Source: an uncultured Eubacteriales bacterium (lineage in GTDB: Bacteria; Bacillota; Clostridia; Christensenellales; CAG-917). Taken from it: DNA of 11,340 bases. The stretch is taken from positions 1 through 11,340 of the forward strand of contig USEV01000017.1 in assembly GCA_900553825.1 (NCBI GenBank). The letters run 5' to 3'. The notes under the pieces were generated by a model, which saw nothing but the letters and a program-made list of their open reading frames with translations, did not search any database and had not been told where the DNA came from. This document shows positions 1 to 6,282 of this stretch, one piece after another (the stretch's first letter is position 1; the number at the start of each line of letters is the position of its first letter). The translations under genes and the position numbers were made by a program.

Positions 1-1157
1 GCCGTCCTGCCGCTGCGCGTCGCGACGACTATGGCATCGCAGTCGAGGTCGTACGAGGATTTGACTGCGGACGCGCACACCGCGTCGGGGATGGTGTCGA
101 TTTCGAAGTCGCCGATGACGAAACGCTTGCGGTAGTGGATTGCCTGCTCGGTGTAGGCGGCGATGTCGGACATCGCCTTGACCGCCTGCACGGGGTAGCT
201 GCCCGCCGCGGTTTCGCCCGAAAGCATGACCGCGCCCGTTCCGTCGTAGACGGCGTTTGCCACATCGGAGGTTTCCGCGCGGGTGGGGCGAGGCTTGACT
301 ATCATGCTCTCCAGCATCTCGGTCGCGGTGATGACGCGCTTGTTTGCCGCGCGCGCCTTCTTGATGAGCGTCTTTTGCAGGGAGGGCAGCGCCTCCATGG
401 GCACTTCCACGCCGAGGTCGCCGCGCGCAACCATGATGCCATCCACGACGGCGATGATGTCGTCGATGTTGTCGATTGCGGTCTGCGACTCGATTTTGGC
501 TATGATTTCGATGTTCTCGCCGCCGTGCTGGAGCAGGAAGTTCTTGAGCACGCGCATATCGTCCGCGCACGACACGAACGACGCGGCGATGTAGTCCACA
601 TCCTGTTCGATGCCGAAGAGGATGTCCTTTTTGTCCTGCTCGCTGAGATAGGGCATATTGAGGTGCACGCCCACCACATTGATGCTCTTGTGGTTGGAGA
701 GCGTGCCGCCGATGAGGACCTCGAGCACGACCGTGGTGTCCTCGACCTTTTTGACTTTCATTTTGGTGAGTCCGTCGTTGATGAGCAGGATGTTGCCGGG
801 CTCAACCATCTTGTAGAAGTCGGGGCAGGTGACGCTTGCCTCCGAGGAGTTGCCGTCGACGGGGGTGTTGACCAGCCTGAAAGTGTCGCCCGTCGCGACC
901 TCGACGCTGTCGCCTACGAACTTGCCGAGGCGGATTTCGGGGCCTCTGGTATCGAGCATCAGCGCGACCGGCACGGAGAGCTCCTTGCGTATCTCCTTGA
1001 CGAGGGCGATGCGCTTTGCGTGCTCCTCGTGGGTGGAGTGACTCATATTGAAACGCGCCACATTCATGCCCGCATTCACCATGTCGCGGAGCACTGATTT
1101 ATCCGCGCAGGAGGGGCCCATCGTGGCAATGATTTTTGTCTTTCTGGCGTAATTCAT
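1..1157 (-). CDS. pyk: Pyruvate kinase, N-terminal 385 residues (3' end beyond window)
   Basis: Pyruvate kinase makes pyruvate and ATP from phosphoenolpyruvate and ADP, the last step of glycolysis, in the cytoplasm. The minus-strand translation shows the family's active-site landmarks in order: NVARFNMSH (residues 32-40, with Arg35, Asn37, Ser39), LDTRGPEIR (68-76), AKIES (220-224, catalytic Lys221 and metal ligand Glu223), ARGDLGVE (244-251, metal ligand Asp247), ITATEMLESM (276-285, Thr279) and the GAVMLSGETA stretch near 308-317. Family members run to about 470-590 residues, so the C-terminal domain is cut by the window edge. The ATG at 1157 is chosen because AAGGAGA sits 5-6 bases upstream and the family's usual N-terminal strand (KTKIIATMGPS) follows. 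Glu74 aligns with the residue linked to potassium dependence (Glu117 of rabbit muscle enzyme). ITATE replaces the common ITATQ. It has its own promoter and looks like the first gene of its transcript. Confidence 0.97.
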   Translation of the reverse strand, partial: MNYARKTKIIATMGPSCADKSVLRDMVNAGMNVARFNMSHSTHEEHAKRIALVKEIRKELSVPVALMLDTRGPEIRLGKFVGDSVEVATGDTFRLVNTPVDGNSSEASVTCPDFYKMVEPGNILLINDGLTKMKVKKVEDTTVVLEVLIGGTLSNHKSINVVGVHLNMPYLSEQDKKDILFGIEQDVDYIAASFVSCADDMRVLKNFLLQHGGENIEIIAKIESQTAIDNIDDIIAVVDGIMVARGDLGVEVPMEALPSLQKTLIKKARAANKRVITATEMLESMIVKPRPTRAETSDVANAVYDGTGAVMLSGETAAGSYPVQAVKAMSDIAAYTEQAIHYRKRFVIGDFEIDTIPDAVCASAVKSSYDLDCDAIVVATRSGRT

Positions 1158-1178
1158 ACGATTCTCCTTGTCGTCGGT

Positions 1179-1207
1179 ATTATAATTCACCCTCCGCGAA
1201 ATGTAAA
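1179..1207 (-). promoter_or_regulatory. SigA/sigma-70-type promoter of pyk
   Basis: Read on the minus strand, a -35 box TTTACA (1202-1207) is followed after exactly 17 bases by a perfect -10 box TATAAT (1179-1184). Transcription would start near 1172, giving a leader of only about 15 bases that still contains the AAGGAGA ribosome binding site (about 1162-1169). There is no room for a leader riboswitch, so any control of pyk here would act on initiation. Confidence 0.85.
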
Positions 1208-1227
1208 CGGTTTGGGCAATAAAGTTG

Positions 1228-1292
1228 CGCGTACGCGTGTCGGGAGCGCTCGCGCCGGCGCGGGCGCAAAGATAATGTTTCGCGCGTACGCG
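1228..1292. repeat. Cluster of three GC-rich palindromes upstream of pyk
   Basis: The 10-bp palindrome CGCGTACGCG occurs at 1228-1237 and again at 1283-1292 (55 bp apart). Between them, 1246-1267 is a 22-bp inverted repeat with no loop, core CGCGCCGGCGCG at 1251-1262, interrupted by a single T/G pair. The group begins about 21 bp upstream of the pyk -35 box. It could be an operator array or cruciform-prone DNA. CpG-rich sequence makes such words easier to form by chance, so function is only inferred. Confidence 0.55.
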
Positions 1293-1510
1293 GGCGAAGG
1301 GCGGCGGGAAAGGGCAAAAAAGCGCGAAAGCCGTCGAAGCGAAAGCAAAACGAGGACGGAGCGGAGGAGAGGGAAATGCCGGTTGCCGCGCTCACTTTTG
1401 CGGGCGAGAAACGGATGGGGAACGAGCGTCAAAAGGGTGCGGAAAGATGGCGAAAAACGAAATTCGCGGGCGGGATTTGCAAAATACCCCCGAAACCGCG
1501 CCTTCGACGG
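1293..1510. other. Non-coding purine-rich stretch between terminator and pyk promoter region
   Basis: No convincing gene is visible here. The plus strand is strongly purine-biased, especially around 1291-1380 (about three quarters purines in 1321-1380). Open frames crossing it have low-complexity Arg/Phe/Pro- or Arg/Lys-rich translations, no good ribosome binding site and overlap with promoter or terminator signals. I see no tRNA-like or riboswitch-like structure. Confidence 0.5.
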
Positions 1511-1542
1511 CAAAACAAAACCGCGCGTTTCCGCGCGGTTTT
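1511..1542 (-). terminator. Intrinsic terminator after the 551-residue membrane protein gene
   Basis: Read on the minus strand, just downstream of the stop codon at 1557-1559: AAAA, stem CCGCGCG (1532-1538), GAAA tetraloop (1528-1531), stem CGCGCGG (1521-1527), then TTTTGTTTTG (1511-1520). A perfect 7-bp GC stem with a stable GNRA loop and a T tract is a textbook Rho-independent terminator. The A tract on the other flank gives some T residues in the opposite direction too, so weak bidirectional use is possible. Confidence 0.92.
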
Positions 1543-1556
1543 CAAAGCGGTTGAAA

Positions 1557-3212
1557 TCACTTTTTCTTTTTCTTGACGGTGGCGGTGCGCCTCACGATTC
1601 TCGTCATCTCGTTCGCCGGGTCGCCCGCGGGAGCCTGTGCGGTCTCCTCGCACATCGCGTCCATCTCGTTGCAGAAGGAGGTGAGGAGCGCCTCGCTCGC
1701 GTTCTTCTTGGAGAGCATGCTGAACATGAGGTTGTCCGTGTGGGGCACGAGCATGGTGAACTCCTTGGTGAAGGGCTCGACATCCAGCCCGTCGAAGCCG
1801 GTCTCCAGCACGGTGGAATACTTGCTCTCGTCGGTCACCTGCTGGGTGATGATGGTGAACTTGTTGTAGTCCGCGATGCGGGTGCCGGAAAGTATCTTGG
1901 AGCGGATTTCCGCAACATCGTAGCCGTAGTTCTCGAGGGGCGGCGTGTCGCGCAGGATGTCCGCGCGGATTTGCTGCCATTTGGAAATCCTGTACGACTC
2001 CGTGATGAGCCACTTTATGACATTACCGGGCAGATTGCGGAGGTTGTTGAACATATACCAGAACGGGCCGATGGGGAAGGTGCTGTCCTCGAGCGCTTTG
2101 TAGATGATGTTGAGCTTGTACGCCGCGTCGGGGTAGACCTTCGCCGAAACCTTGAAGCCGTTGTGGTCGTCGTTCTCCTTGACGATGAGGATTGTCTTGG
2201 ACTTGTACTTGTACACCCAGTTCAGCGTGCCGCGCTTCTTGATGCAGTACACGCCGGGCAGCGACGCGATGAAGTCGATGACCTCCTGCATGGTCATCGT
2301 CTTTTCCTTGTGAGGGAGAAGGATGAGGTTCTCGAACTCCGAGTTGCCGACCATATTCATCTTGATGATGTCCATGTCCGACGCGCCGAACTCCTCGAGG
2401 GAGGGGACGACCTCGGTGTACTTCTTTACCACGGCGTAGACCTCGCCGTCGTGGAGGCGCACCGAGCCGTAGTAGTTGGTGTTGACGGAGCCCGGCAGGA
2501 CATTGTCGTCCTGTTCGAGGGGCGCGATGTTGTCGTCGGAGGAGAGATATTTCATCAAAAGCGAGGCGTTGTCGGTGGAGAACGCCACGACGGGCGCCGC
2601 CTTCTCGCCGCTCTCGTCCTTCTTTTCGAACTTCTTTGCTCCGCGGGGGGAGATGAGGAAGTAGATGAGCGCGGTGATGACCGCGAGCACGATGAACACC
2701 AGGGTTATGAGCACCATGATGACGGGGTCGCTGATGAGGGCGAGCACGAAGGCGGAATCGATGTCGGACTTGTACACGCCGATGACGCGGTTGATGTCGA
2801 AGACCTCGTTTTCGCCGCGGAAGGTGACTTCGCCGTCCGCCGTGTTGACCGTTTCGACGGTCTTGAGGCAGACCTCGACGGAGCCCTCGGAGCTCAGGAA
2901 GAGCACGCCGACCACATCGCCTGTGGTGAAGTCGTCCGTCTTGGTGATGACCGCACCCGTTTTTTCGGCAAGACCCGTGCTGTAGTTGTAGAGCTGAACG
3001 CTGTACTCCTTGCCCACGAAGAAAAGCCCGCTGTGGGCGTTTGCCGACGCAGTGAGGTTGATCGTGAGCAGGCTGACCGCGAAGGCGAGCGCGAGGAACA
3101 CGATGAGGAGAATCTTCACCACACGCACTTTCGTCGGGTCCTTGCCCACTGCGAATTCAAAATCTTTGGATGACTTTTTTTCGGATTTTTTGACCTTTTC
3201 CATAACTCCCAC
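1557..3212 (-). CDS. Two-span membrane protein: SipW-like (catalytically dead?) outer domain plus possible YjbR-like cytoplasmic domain
   Basis: I do not recognise this 551-residue protein as a named family. A Lys-rich N-terminus (1-30) precedes a membrane span (about 31-54), an extracytoplasmic region (55-153), a second span (about 155-187) and a long cytoplasmic part. Residues 85-187 follow the layout of SipW-type signal peptidases: TTGDVVGVL (96-104), a beta-rich middle, INRVIGVY (140-147), then a hydrophobic anchor. The catalytic Ser-Met-x-Pro motif is missing. Residues about 305-412 (LPGVYCIKKRG, FKVSAKVYPDAAYKL, LPGNVIKWLITESYRIS) resemble the YjbR/MmcQ fold; this is my inference. The C-terminus ends in five Lys. 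The GTG at 3212 is preferred because GGAGAG lies 5 bases upstream; the ATG at 3203 has a GGAG only 2 bases away. The gene is single, divergent from the pilus operon, with its own promoter and terminator. Confidence 0.9.
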   Translation of the reverse strand: MGVMEKVKKSEKKSSKDFEFAVGKDPTKVRVVKILLIVFLALAFAVSLLTINLTASANAHSGLFFVGKEYSVQLYNYSTGLAEKTGAVITKTDDFTTGDVVGVLFLSSEGSVEVCLKTVETVNTADGEVTFRGENEVFDINRVIGVYKSDIDSAFVLALISDPVIMVLITLVFIVLAVITALIYFLISPRGAKKFEKKDESGEKAAPVVAFSTDNASLLMKYLSSDDNIAPLEQDDNVLPGSVNTNYYGSVRLHDGEVYAVVKKYTEVVPSLEEFGASDMDIIKMNMVGNSEFENLILLPHKEKTMTMQEVIDFIASLPGVYCIKKRGTLNWVYKYKSKTILIVKENDDHNGFKVSAKVYPDAAYKLNIIYKALEDSTFPIGPFWYMFNNLRNLPGNVIKWLITESYRISKWQQIRADILRDTPPLENYGYDVAEIRSKILSGTRIADYNKFTIITQQVTDESKYSTVLETGFDGLDVEPFTKEFTMLVPHTDNLMFSMLSKKNASEALLTSFCNEMDAMCEETAQAPAGDPANEMTRIVRRTATVKKKKK

Positions 3213-3269
3213 TTACACTCTCCAAAAGCGCCCGCGGAAACGCCCGCGCGACGCGTCTATGTCCTTACC

Positions 3270-3298
3270 ACTCTATATGAAAAAGAAGAGTTTGTCAA
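3270..3298 (-). promoter_or_regulatory. Promoter of the 551-residue membrane protein gene
   Basis: On the minus strand a perfect -35 box TTGACA (3293-3298) is followed after 17 bases by TAGAGT (3270-3275), or after 15 bases by TATAGA (3272-3277). The -35 is ideal and the -10 is moderate. The leader to the GTG start would be about 50 bases. Confidence 0.65.
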
Positions 3299-3344
3299 CG
3301 CCTGCCGCCTCACAACAGACAATAATTAAGACAAAACGAGACGC

Positions 3345-3364
3345 GTGTCGTGTTAACCCGACAC
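3345..3364. promoter_or_regulatory. 20-bp inverted repeat midway between divergent promoters, candidate operator
   Basis: GTGTCGTGTTAACCCGACAC is an inverted repeat with 9 of 10 pairs matching, centred on GTTAAC. Its edges lie 47 bp from the -35 box of the leftward gene and 48 bp from the -35 box of the rightward pilus operon. A dimeric regulator bound here could act on both promoters. The symmetry is visible; the regulator is unknown. Confidence 0.5.
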
Positions 3365-3411
3365 ACCGCCGTGCAACCTTTTAATAATGACCCATTGTGT
3401 GTATATAGGCA

Positions 3412-3440
3412 TTGCGCCCGCCGAAATGGCGTGTTACAAT
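3412..3440 (+). promoter_or_regulatory. Extended -10 promoter of the type IV pilus operon
   Basis: A -10 box TACAAT (3435-3440) is preceded by TGT, giving the TGn extended -10 element, and 17 bases upstream lies a weak -35, TTGCGC (3412-3417). Transcription would start near 3447, leaving about 20 bases before the TTG start of pilC. A strong extended -10 with a poor -35 often indicates dependence on an activator; the inverted repeat upstream could serve one. Confidence 0.65.
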
Positions 3441-3466
3441 ATTTCTATGTCAAGGGAGGGAGAGCT

Positions 3467-4666
3467 TTGCAAAAATACAGTTACAAAGCGTACGACTCTT
3501 ACGGGAAGTTTGTGAAGGGTACGGTAATAGCCGCCGACGAAAAGGCGTTCCGCGACATTCTCCATGAGCAGGGAATGCGTTGTTACGAGAGCCGAATCGT
3601 CAACAAGGCGAAGGAGATGAAGTACAAGCCGCTCAAGATAGCGGAACTCATCGCTTTCAGCCGTCAGCTCTCTTCCATGCTTTCCTCGGGGCTGGACCTC
3701 AGTCTCAGCCTCAAGATGCTTTACGAGCGCACCGAGAAGAACAAGAAAAATCTCAAAGCCGTCGAGGCGCGGCTTTACGAGGAGATTCAGAAGGGCGAAT
3801 CTCTGGCTTCCGCCATGCAGAATCTGGACAACACTTTCCCGTCGCTTTATGTCAGCATGGTGAAGTCCGGCGAGCTCAACGGCAAAATCGACGAATCGCT
3901 CCTCACGCTCGCGGACTACTTCGAGAAAGAGCACAAACAGCGCAACCAGATAAAGAGCGCGATGACTTATCCCATAGTGCTCATCGTGATATGCCTGCTG
4001 GTCGTGGTGCTGATGTCCGTCGTCGTCCTGCCCAGGATGGCGGAGATGATACCCGAGGGCACGGCGATGCCTCTCCCCACGCAGATCCTGCTCGGGCTCA
4101 AGGATTTCGTCGTCAACCAGTGGTTTGTCGTCATAGTGGTGGTGCTCGCGCTCATCGTGTGCATCCCCATCATCAAACGCATTCCCGCCGTCTCGCTCCT
4201 GACGGGCAGGATGGCAACCAAAATCCCCGTCATAGGCAAGCTCCGCAAGATGCTTTACACCGCGACTTTCGCCCGCTCGCTCTCCACGCTCTACGCGACC
4301 GGCATCCCCCTCCTGGACGCCATTTCCATGAGCGGCGAGATCCTCGGCAACAAGTACATCGAGATGCAGGTCAGGGAAGCGGTCATCGCCATCAGGAAGG
4401 GCAGTTCCATCGCGGAGGCGTTCTCCATCGTTTCGTCGTTCGACACCATGCTCATGACGATGATCTTCGTCGGCGAGCAATCGGGCACCCTCGACGACAT
4501 CCTCATTCAGACGGCAAACTATTTCGAAGAGGAAGCGCAAGGCGCCCTCAAACGCTTAATCAGCCTGATTTCGCCTGTCATGCTGATGTTTATGGCGGTG
4601 GTCATCGGTTTCGTCCTCATCGCAGTCATGATGCCGATGCTCACGCTCTATCAGTCCATCGGTTAG
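3467..4666 (+). CDS. pilC: Type IV pilus inner-membrane platform protein PilC (GspF family)
   Basis: PilC is the polytopic platform that links the cytoplasmic assembly ATPase to pilin insertion into the growing fibre. The 399-residue product matches the usual family size. It shows an N-terminal ADEKAFRDILHEQG segment (23-36), two GspF/T2SF repeats (about 60-190 and 263-390), the paired repeat signatures GELNGKID (135-142) and GEQSGTLD (336-343), and membrane spans near 168-189, 218-237 and 367-390. I choose the TTG at 3467 because AGGGAGG lies just upstream and the protein then begins MQKYSYKAYDSYGK, as family members do. The longer frame from 3350 would run through the promoter. It is the first gene of the operon; pilM follows after 9 bases. 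No pilB or pilT ATPase gene precedes it, so its motor is encoded elsewhere. The rare TTG start may limit PilC output. Confidence 0.95.
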   Translation: MQKYSYKAYDSYGKFVKGTVIAADEKAFRDILHEQGMRCYESRIVNKAKEMKYKPLKIAELIAFSRQLSSMLSSGLDLSLSLKMLYERTEKNKKNLKAVEARLYEEIQKGESLASAMQNLDNTFPSLYVSMVKSGELNGKIDESLLTLADYFEKEHKQRNQIKSAMTYPIVLIVICLLVVVLMSVVVLPRMAEMIPEGTAMPLPTQILLGLKDFVVNQWFVVIVVVLALIVCIPIIKRIPAVSLLTGRMATKIPVIGKLRKMLYTATFARSLSTLYATGIPLLDAISMSGEILGNKYIEMQVREAVIAIRKGSSIAEAFSIVSSFDTMLMTMIFVGEQSGTLDDILIQTANYFEEEAQGALKRLISLISPVMLMFMAVVIGFVLIAVMMPMLTLYQSIG

Positions 4667-4675
4667 GGAGGGTAT

Positions 4676-5590
4676 ATGTATATACTTCACATAAGCGGAG
4701 ATACGGTCAAGATTCTGGAAGGCGCGTACACGAGGCGTAAGTTCATCATCAACAGCCTCTATTCAGTCGCCATGCCCAGCGATTACCTCGACGCCCCGGA
4801 CGACAAGGGTTACGAAAAGCTGGAGGCAGTCGTCACGAACGGCCTGCACGACCTCGGCGAGGATTTCAAGAACAAGAAAATTCGCGTCGTGCTCGACAAC
4901 ATCAACATCCCCTTCAAGGAGATGGTCGTGCCCACGCTCAACCGCAAAAAGACAATCGCGCTCATCAAGAACGAGATTTTCAGCGACGAGAAGCTCGCCA
5001 ACGGCAACACCGTCGACTACATCGAGCTGGAAAAGAAGGTCGACGGCGAAAAACAGACGCGCATCATGGTCACCTATGTCGACAATGTCATCCTCGCCGA
5101 CATCCAGAAGCTGTGCAAAAACCTGATGTTCAGGCTGGTGTCCGTGGATGTGGGGCAGAACTGCACCGCAAAAATGCTCCGTCACACCGCGGCGTCTTTC
5201 CCCGACAGCTTCGTCTTTGCGGAGCTCCGCGACAGCGTGGTGGTGGTCAGCCTCGTCATCGACGGACAGTTCAAGTACTGCATCTCCAAGAGCGTCGTGT
5301 CGCTGGACACCATGCGCTTCAAGAGCGAGCGCACCTACTTCGTCAACGACATCACCAACACCCTGCGCAGCGCGGTCGAGGTGTTCAAGAAACAGTACCC
5401 CGACTTCGAGTGCACCAATGTCATCGTCGCAGGCACCAACGAGAAGCTGGAGCTCATGCGCAAATCCGTGTCCGAGAAGCTCGGCGCGACCGTGTCGGGG
5501 GTCACCGTCCCCGACAATGTCGACAGCATTTCCGATGACGACTACAACGAATTCTTCTGCACAATCGGCGGACTCATAAGGGAGGGATGA
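4676..5590 (+). CDS. pilM: Type IV pilus assembly protein PilM, divergent and short
   Basis: PilM is an actin-like cytoplasmic protein that binds the N-terminal tail of PilN and forms a ring under the pilus machine. The 304-residue product is shorter than typical PilM (about 350). Visible actin-like elements are the first strand pair (YILHISGDTVKILEG, 2-16), the turn VSVDVGQN (155-162), a second strand set FAELRDSVVVVSLVIDGQFK (181-200), the nucleotide-site-like NVIVAGTNEKL (248-258) and the closing FFCTIGGLIR (293-302). The usual phosphate-binding DIGSxxVK motif is replaced by HISGDTVK, so nucleotide binding may be weak or altered. The identification also rests on the order pilC-M-N-O. GGGAGGG is placed 3-4 bases before the ATG, and its stop is next to the pilN start. 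FtsA-like proteins are an alternative by fold, but the context argues against that. Confidence 0.85.
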   Translation: MYILHISGDTVKILEGAYTRRKFIINSLYSVAMPSDYLDAPDDKGYEKLEAVVTNGLHDLGEDFKNKKIRVVLDNINIPFKEMVVPTLNRKKTIALIKNEIFSDEKLANGNTVDYIELEKKVDGEKQTRIMVTYVDNVILADIQKLCKNLMFRLVSVDVGQNCTAKMLRHTAASFPDSFVFAELRDSVVVVSLVIDGQFKYCISKSVVSLDTMRFKSERTYFVNDITNTLRSAVEVFKKQYPDFECTNVIVAGTNEKLELMRKSVSEKLGATVSGVTVPDNVDSISDDDYNEFFCTIGGLIREG

Positions 5591-5592
5591 GT

Positions 5593-6282
5593 ATGATGCG
5601 TAAAGATATCAACCTGCTTTACAGCCTCACGCAGGCGACCAAGAAGAAGAGCTCGTCCAATATGCTCATCCTCATCGGCGTCGGCGTCCTGGCAATCGTC
5701 GCGCTCATGGTCTTTCTCTTCGTGGACGCGAAACTCGAGGTGAAAAACAACCAGGCGCTCATCGACGACCTGGATTCCAAGCTCGGGCAGTCGAGCACGC
5801 TCTCGCAGCTGCAGGCGCGCTACAACGCCCTGAAAGCCCAATACGAGAGCGACATAGCCGAGGTCATCGCGGAGATTTCTCCCGAACAGTACGCGCTGGT
5901 GGGCGCATCCATGAGCAGCAAGCTCATCGACATCCTCATGCTCACCGACGAGGAGAACGAGACGGACGCAGGATACGACGCGGACGATGTCGCCGACAAT
6001 GTGTTCGATGTCGACATCACGCAGCTTTCCCTTTCCGCGGACAAGGTCATGCTCTCCTGTTCCGCCTCCACTTATGCGGCGGTCTGGGACTTCGTGGACT
6101 ACCTCGCGGGCAACCGCATTGCCGACCTCCCCGCGCTTGACGGGCTCATCGACCTCAACAAGGAGTACTTCTCCGATGTCGAATTGAACTACTCGGGCCT
6201 GCCGCCCGCTCCGACCGAACCCGATGCCACAATCGCGTTCTCGTTGGATTTCAAAATCAACTGGGAGGCACTTGCAGCATGA
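5593..6282 (+). CDS. pilN: Type IV pilus assembly protein PilN
   Basis: PilN is a single-span membrane protein whose cytoplasmic tail docks on PilM and whose outer domain pairs with PilO. The tail here reads MMRKDINLLYSL; the INLL core is the conserved PilM-binding peptide. A membrane span (about 24-44) is followed by a helical, probably coiled-coil segment (46-92) and a small alpha/beta domain to residue 229. An acidic loop (about 119-137, rich in Asp and Glu) is unusual and could bind cations. I choose the ATG at 5593: the GGAGGG at 5581-5586 is 6 bases upstream, whereas the in-frame ATG at 5587, which overlaps the pilM stop, directly abuts it. The ATG at 5596 is also possible. The 3' end overlaps pilO by 4 bases (ATGA), suggesting translational coupling. 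Confidence 0.88.
   Translation: MMRKDINLLYSLTQATKKKSSSNMLILIGVGVLAIVALMVFLFVDAKLEVKNNQALIDDLDSKLGQSSTLSQLQARYNALKAQYESDIAEVIAEISPEQYALVGASMSSKLIDILMLTDEENETDAGYDADDVADNVFDVDITQLSLSADKVMLSCSASTYAAVWDFVDYLAGNRIADLPALDGLIDLNKEYFSDVELNYSGLPPAPTEPDATIAFSLDFKINWEALAA

Noticed and set aside
135..1097. 320-codon plus-strand open frame
   Set aside because: It lies entirely antisense to pyruvate kinase, whose active-site motifs are unmistakable on the minus strand.
1187..1513. 108-codon minus-strand open frame between the terminator and pyk
   Set aside because: Its translation is low-complexity (Arg, Phe, Pro, Leu) and it runs through the pyk promoter and into the terminator stem region.
1212..3173. 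Long (653-codon) plus-strand open frame opposite the membrane protein gene
   Set aside because: It is antisense to a gene with clear membrane spans, ribosome binding site, promoter and terminator. Its translation is rich in Arg, His, Asp and Val repeats typical of the reverse strand of a GC-rich gene, and it begins in non-coding DNA with no good ribosome binding site.
3350..3466. N-terminal extension of pilC by 39 residues
   Set aside because: It would cover the predicted promoter and the inverted repeat, has no ribosome binding site, and the extension is not like PilC. The TTG at 3467 gives the normal family N-terminus.
3447..3515. 22-codon open frame starting at the predicted transcription start, overlapping the pilC start
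   Set aside because: It would be leaderless, has no ribosome binding site and has an unremarkable peptide. The AAGGGAGG inside it is better explained as the pilC ribosome binding site.
3580..4740. 386-codon plus-strand open frame overlapping pilC in another frame
   Set aside because: Its translation is Arg/His/Gln-rich without domains, while the overlapping pilC frame carries both T2SF repeats.
5587..5592. Start of pilN at the ATG overlapping the pilM stop
   Set aside because: The ribosome binding site would touch the start codon with no spacing. The ATG six bases downstream has good spacing. The difference is only two residues, so it is not fully excluded.
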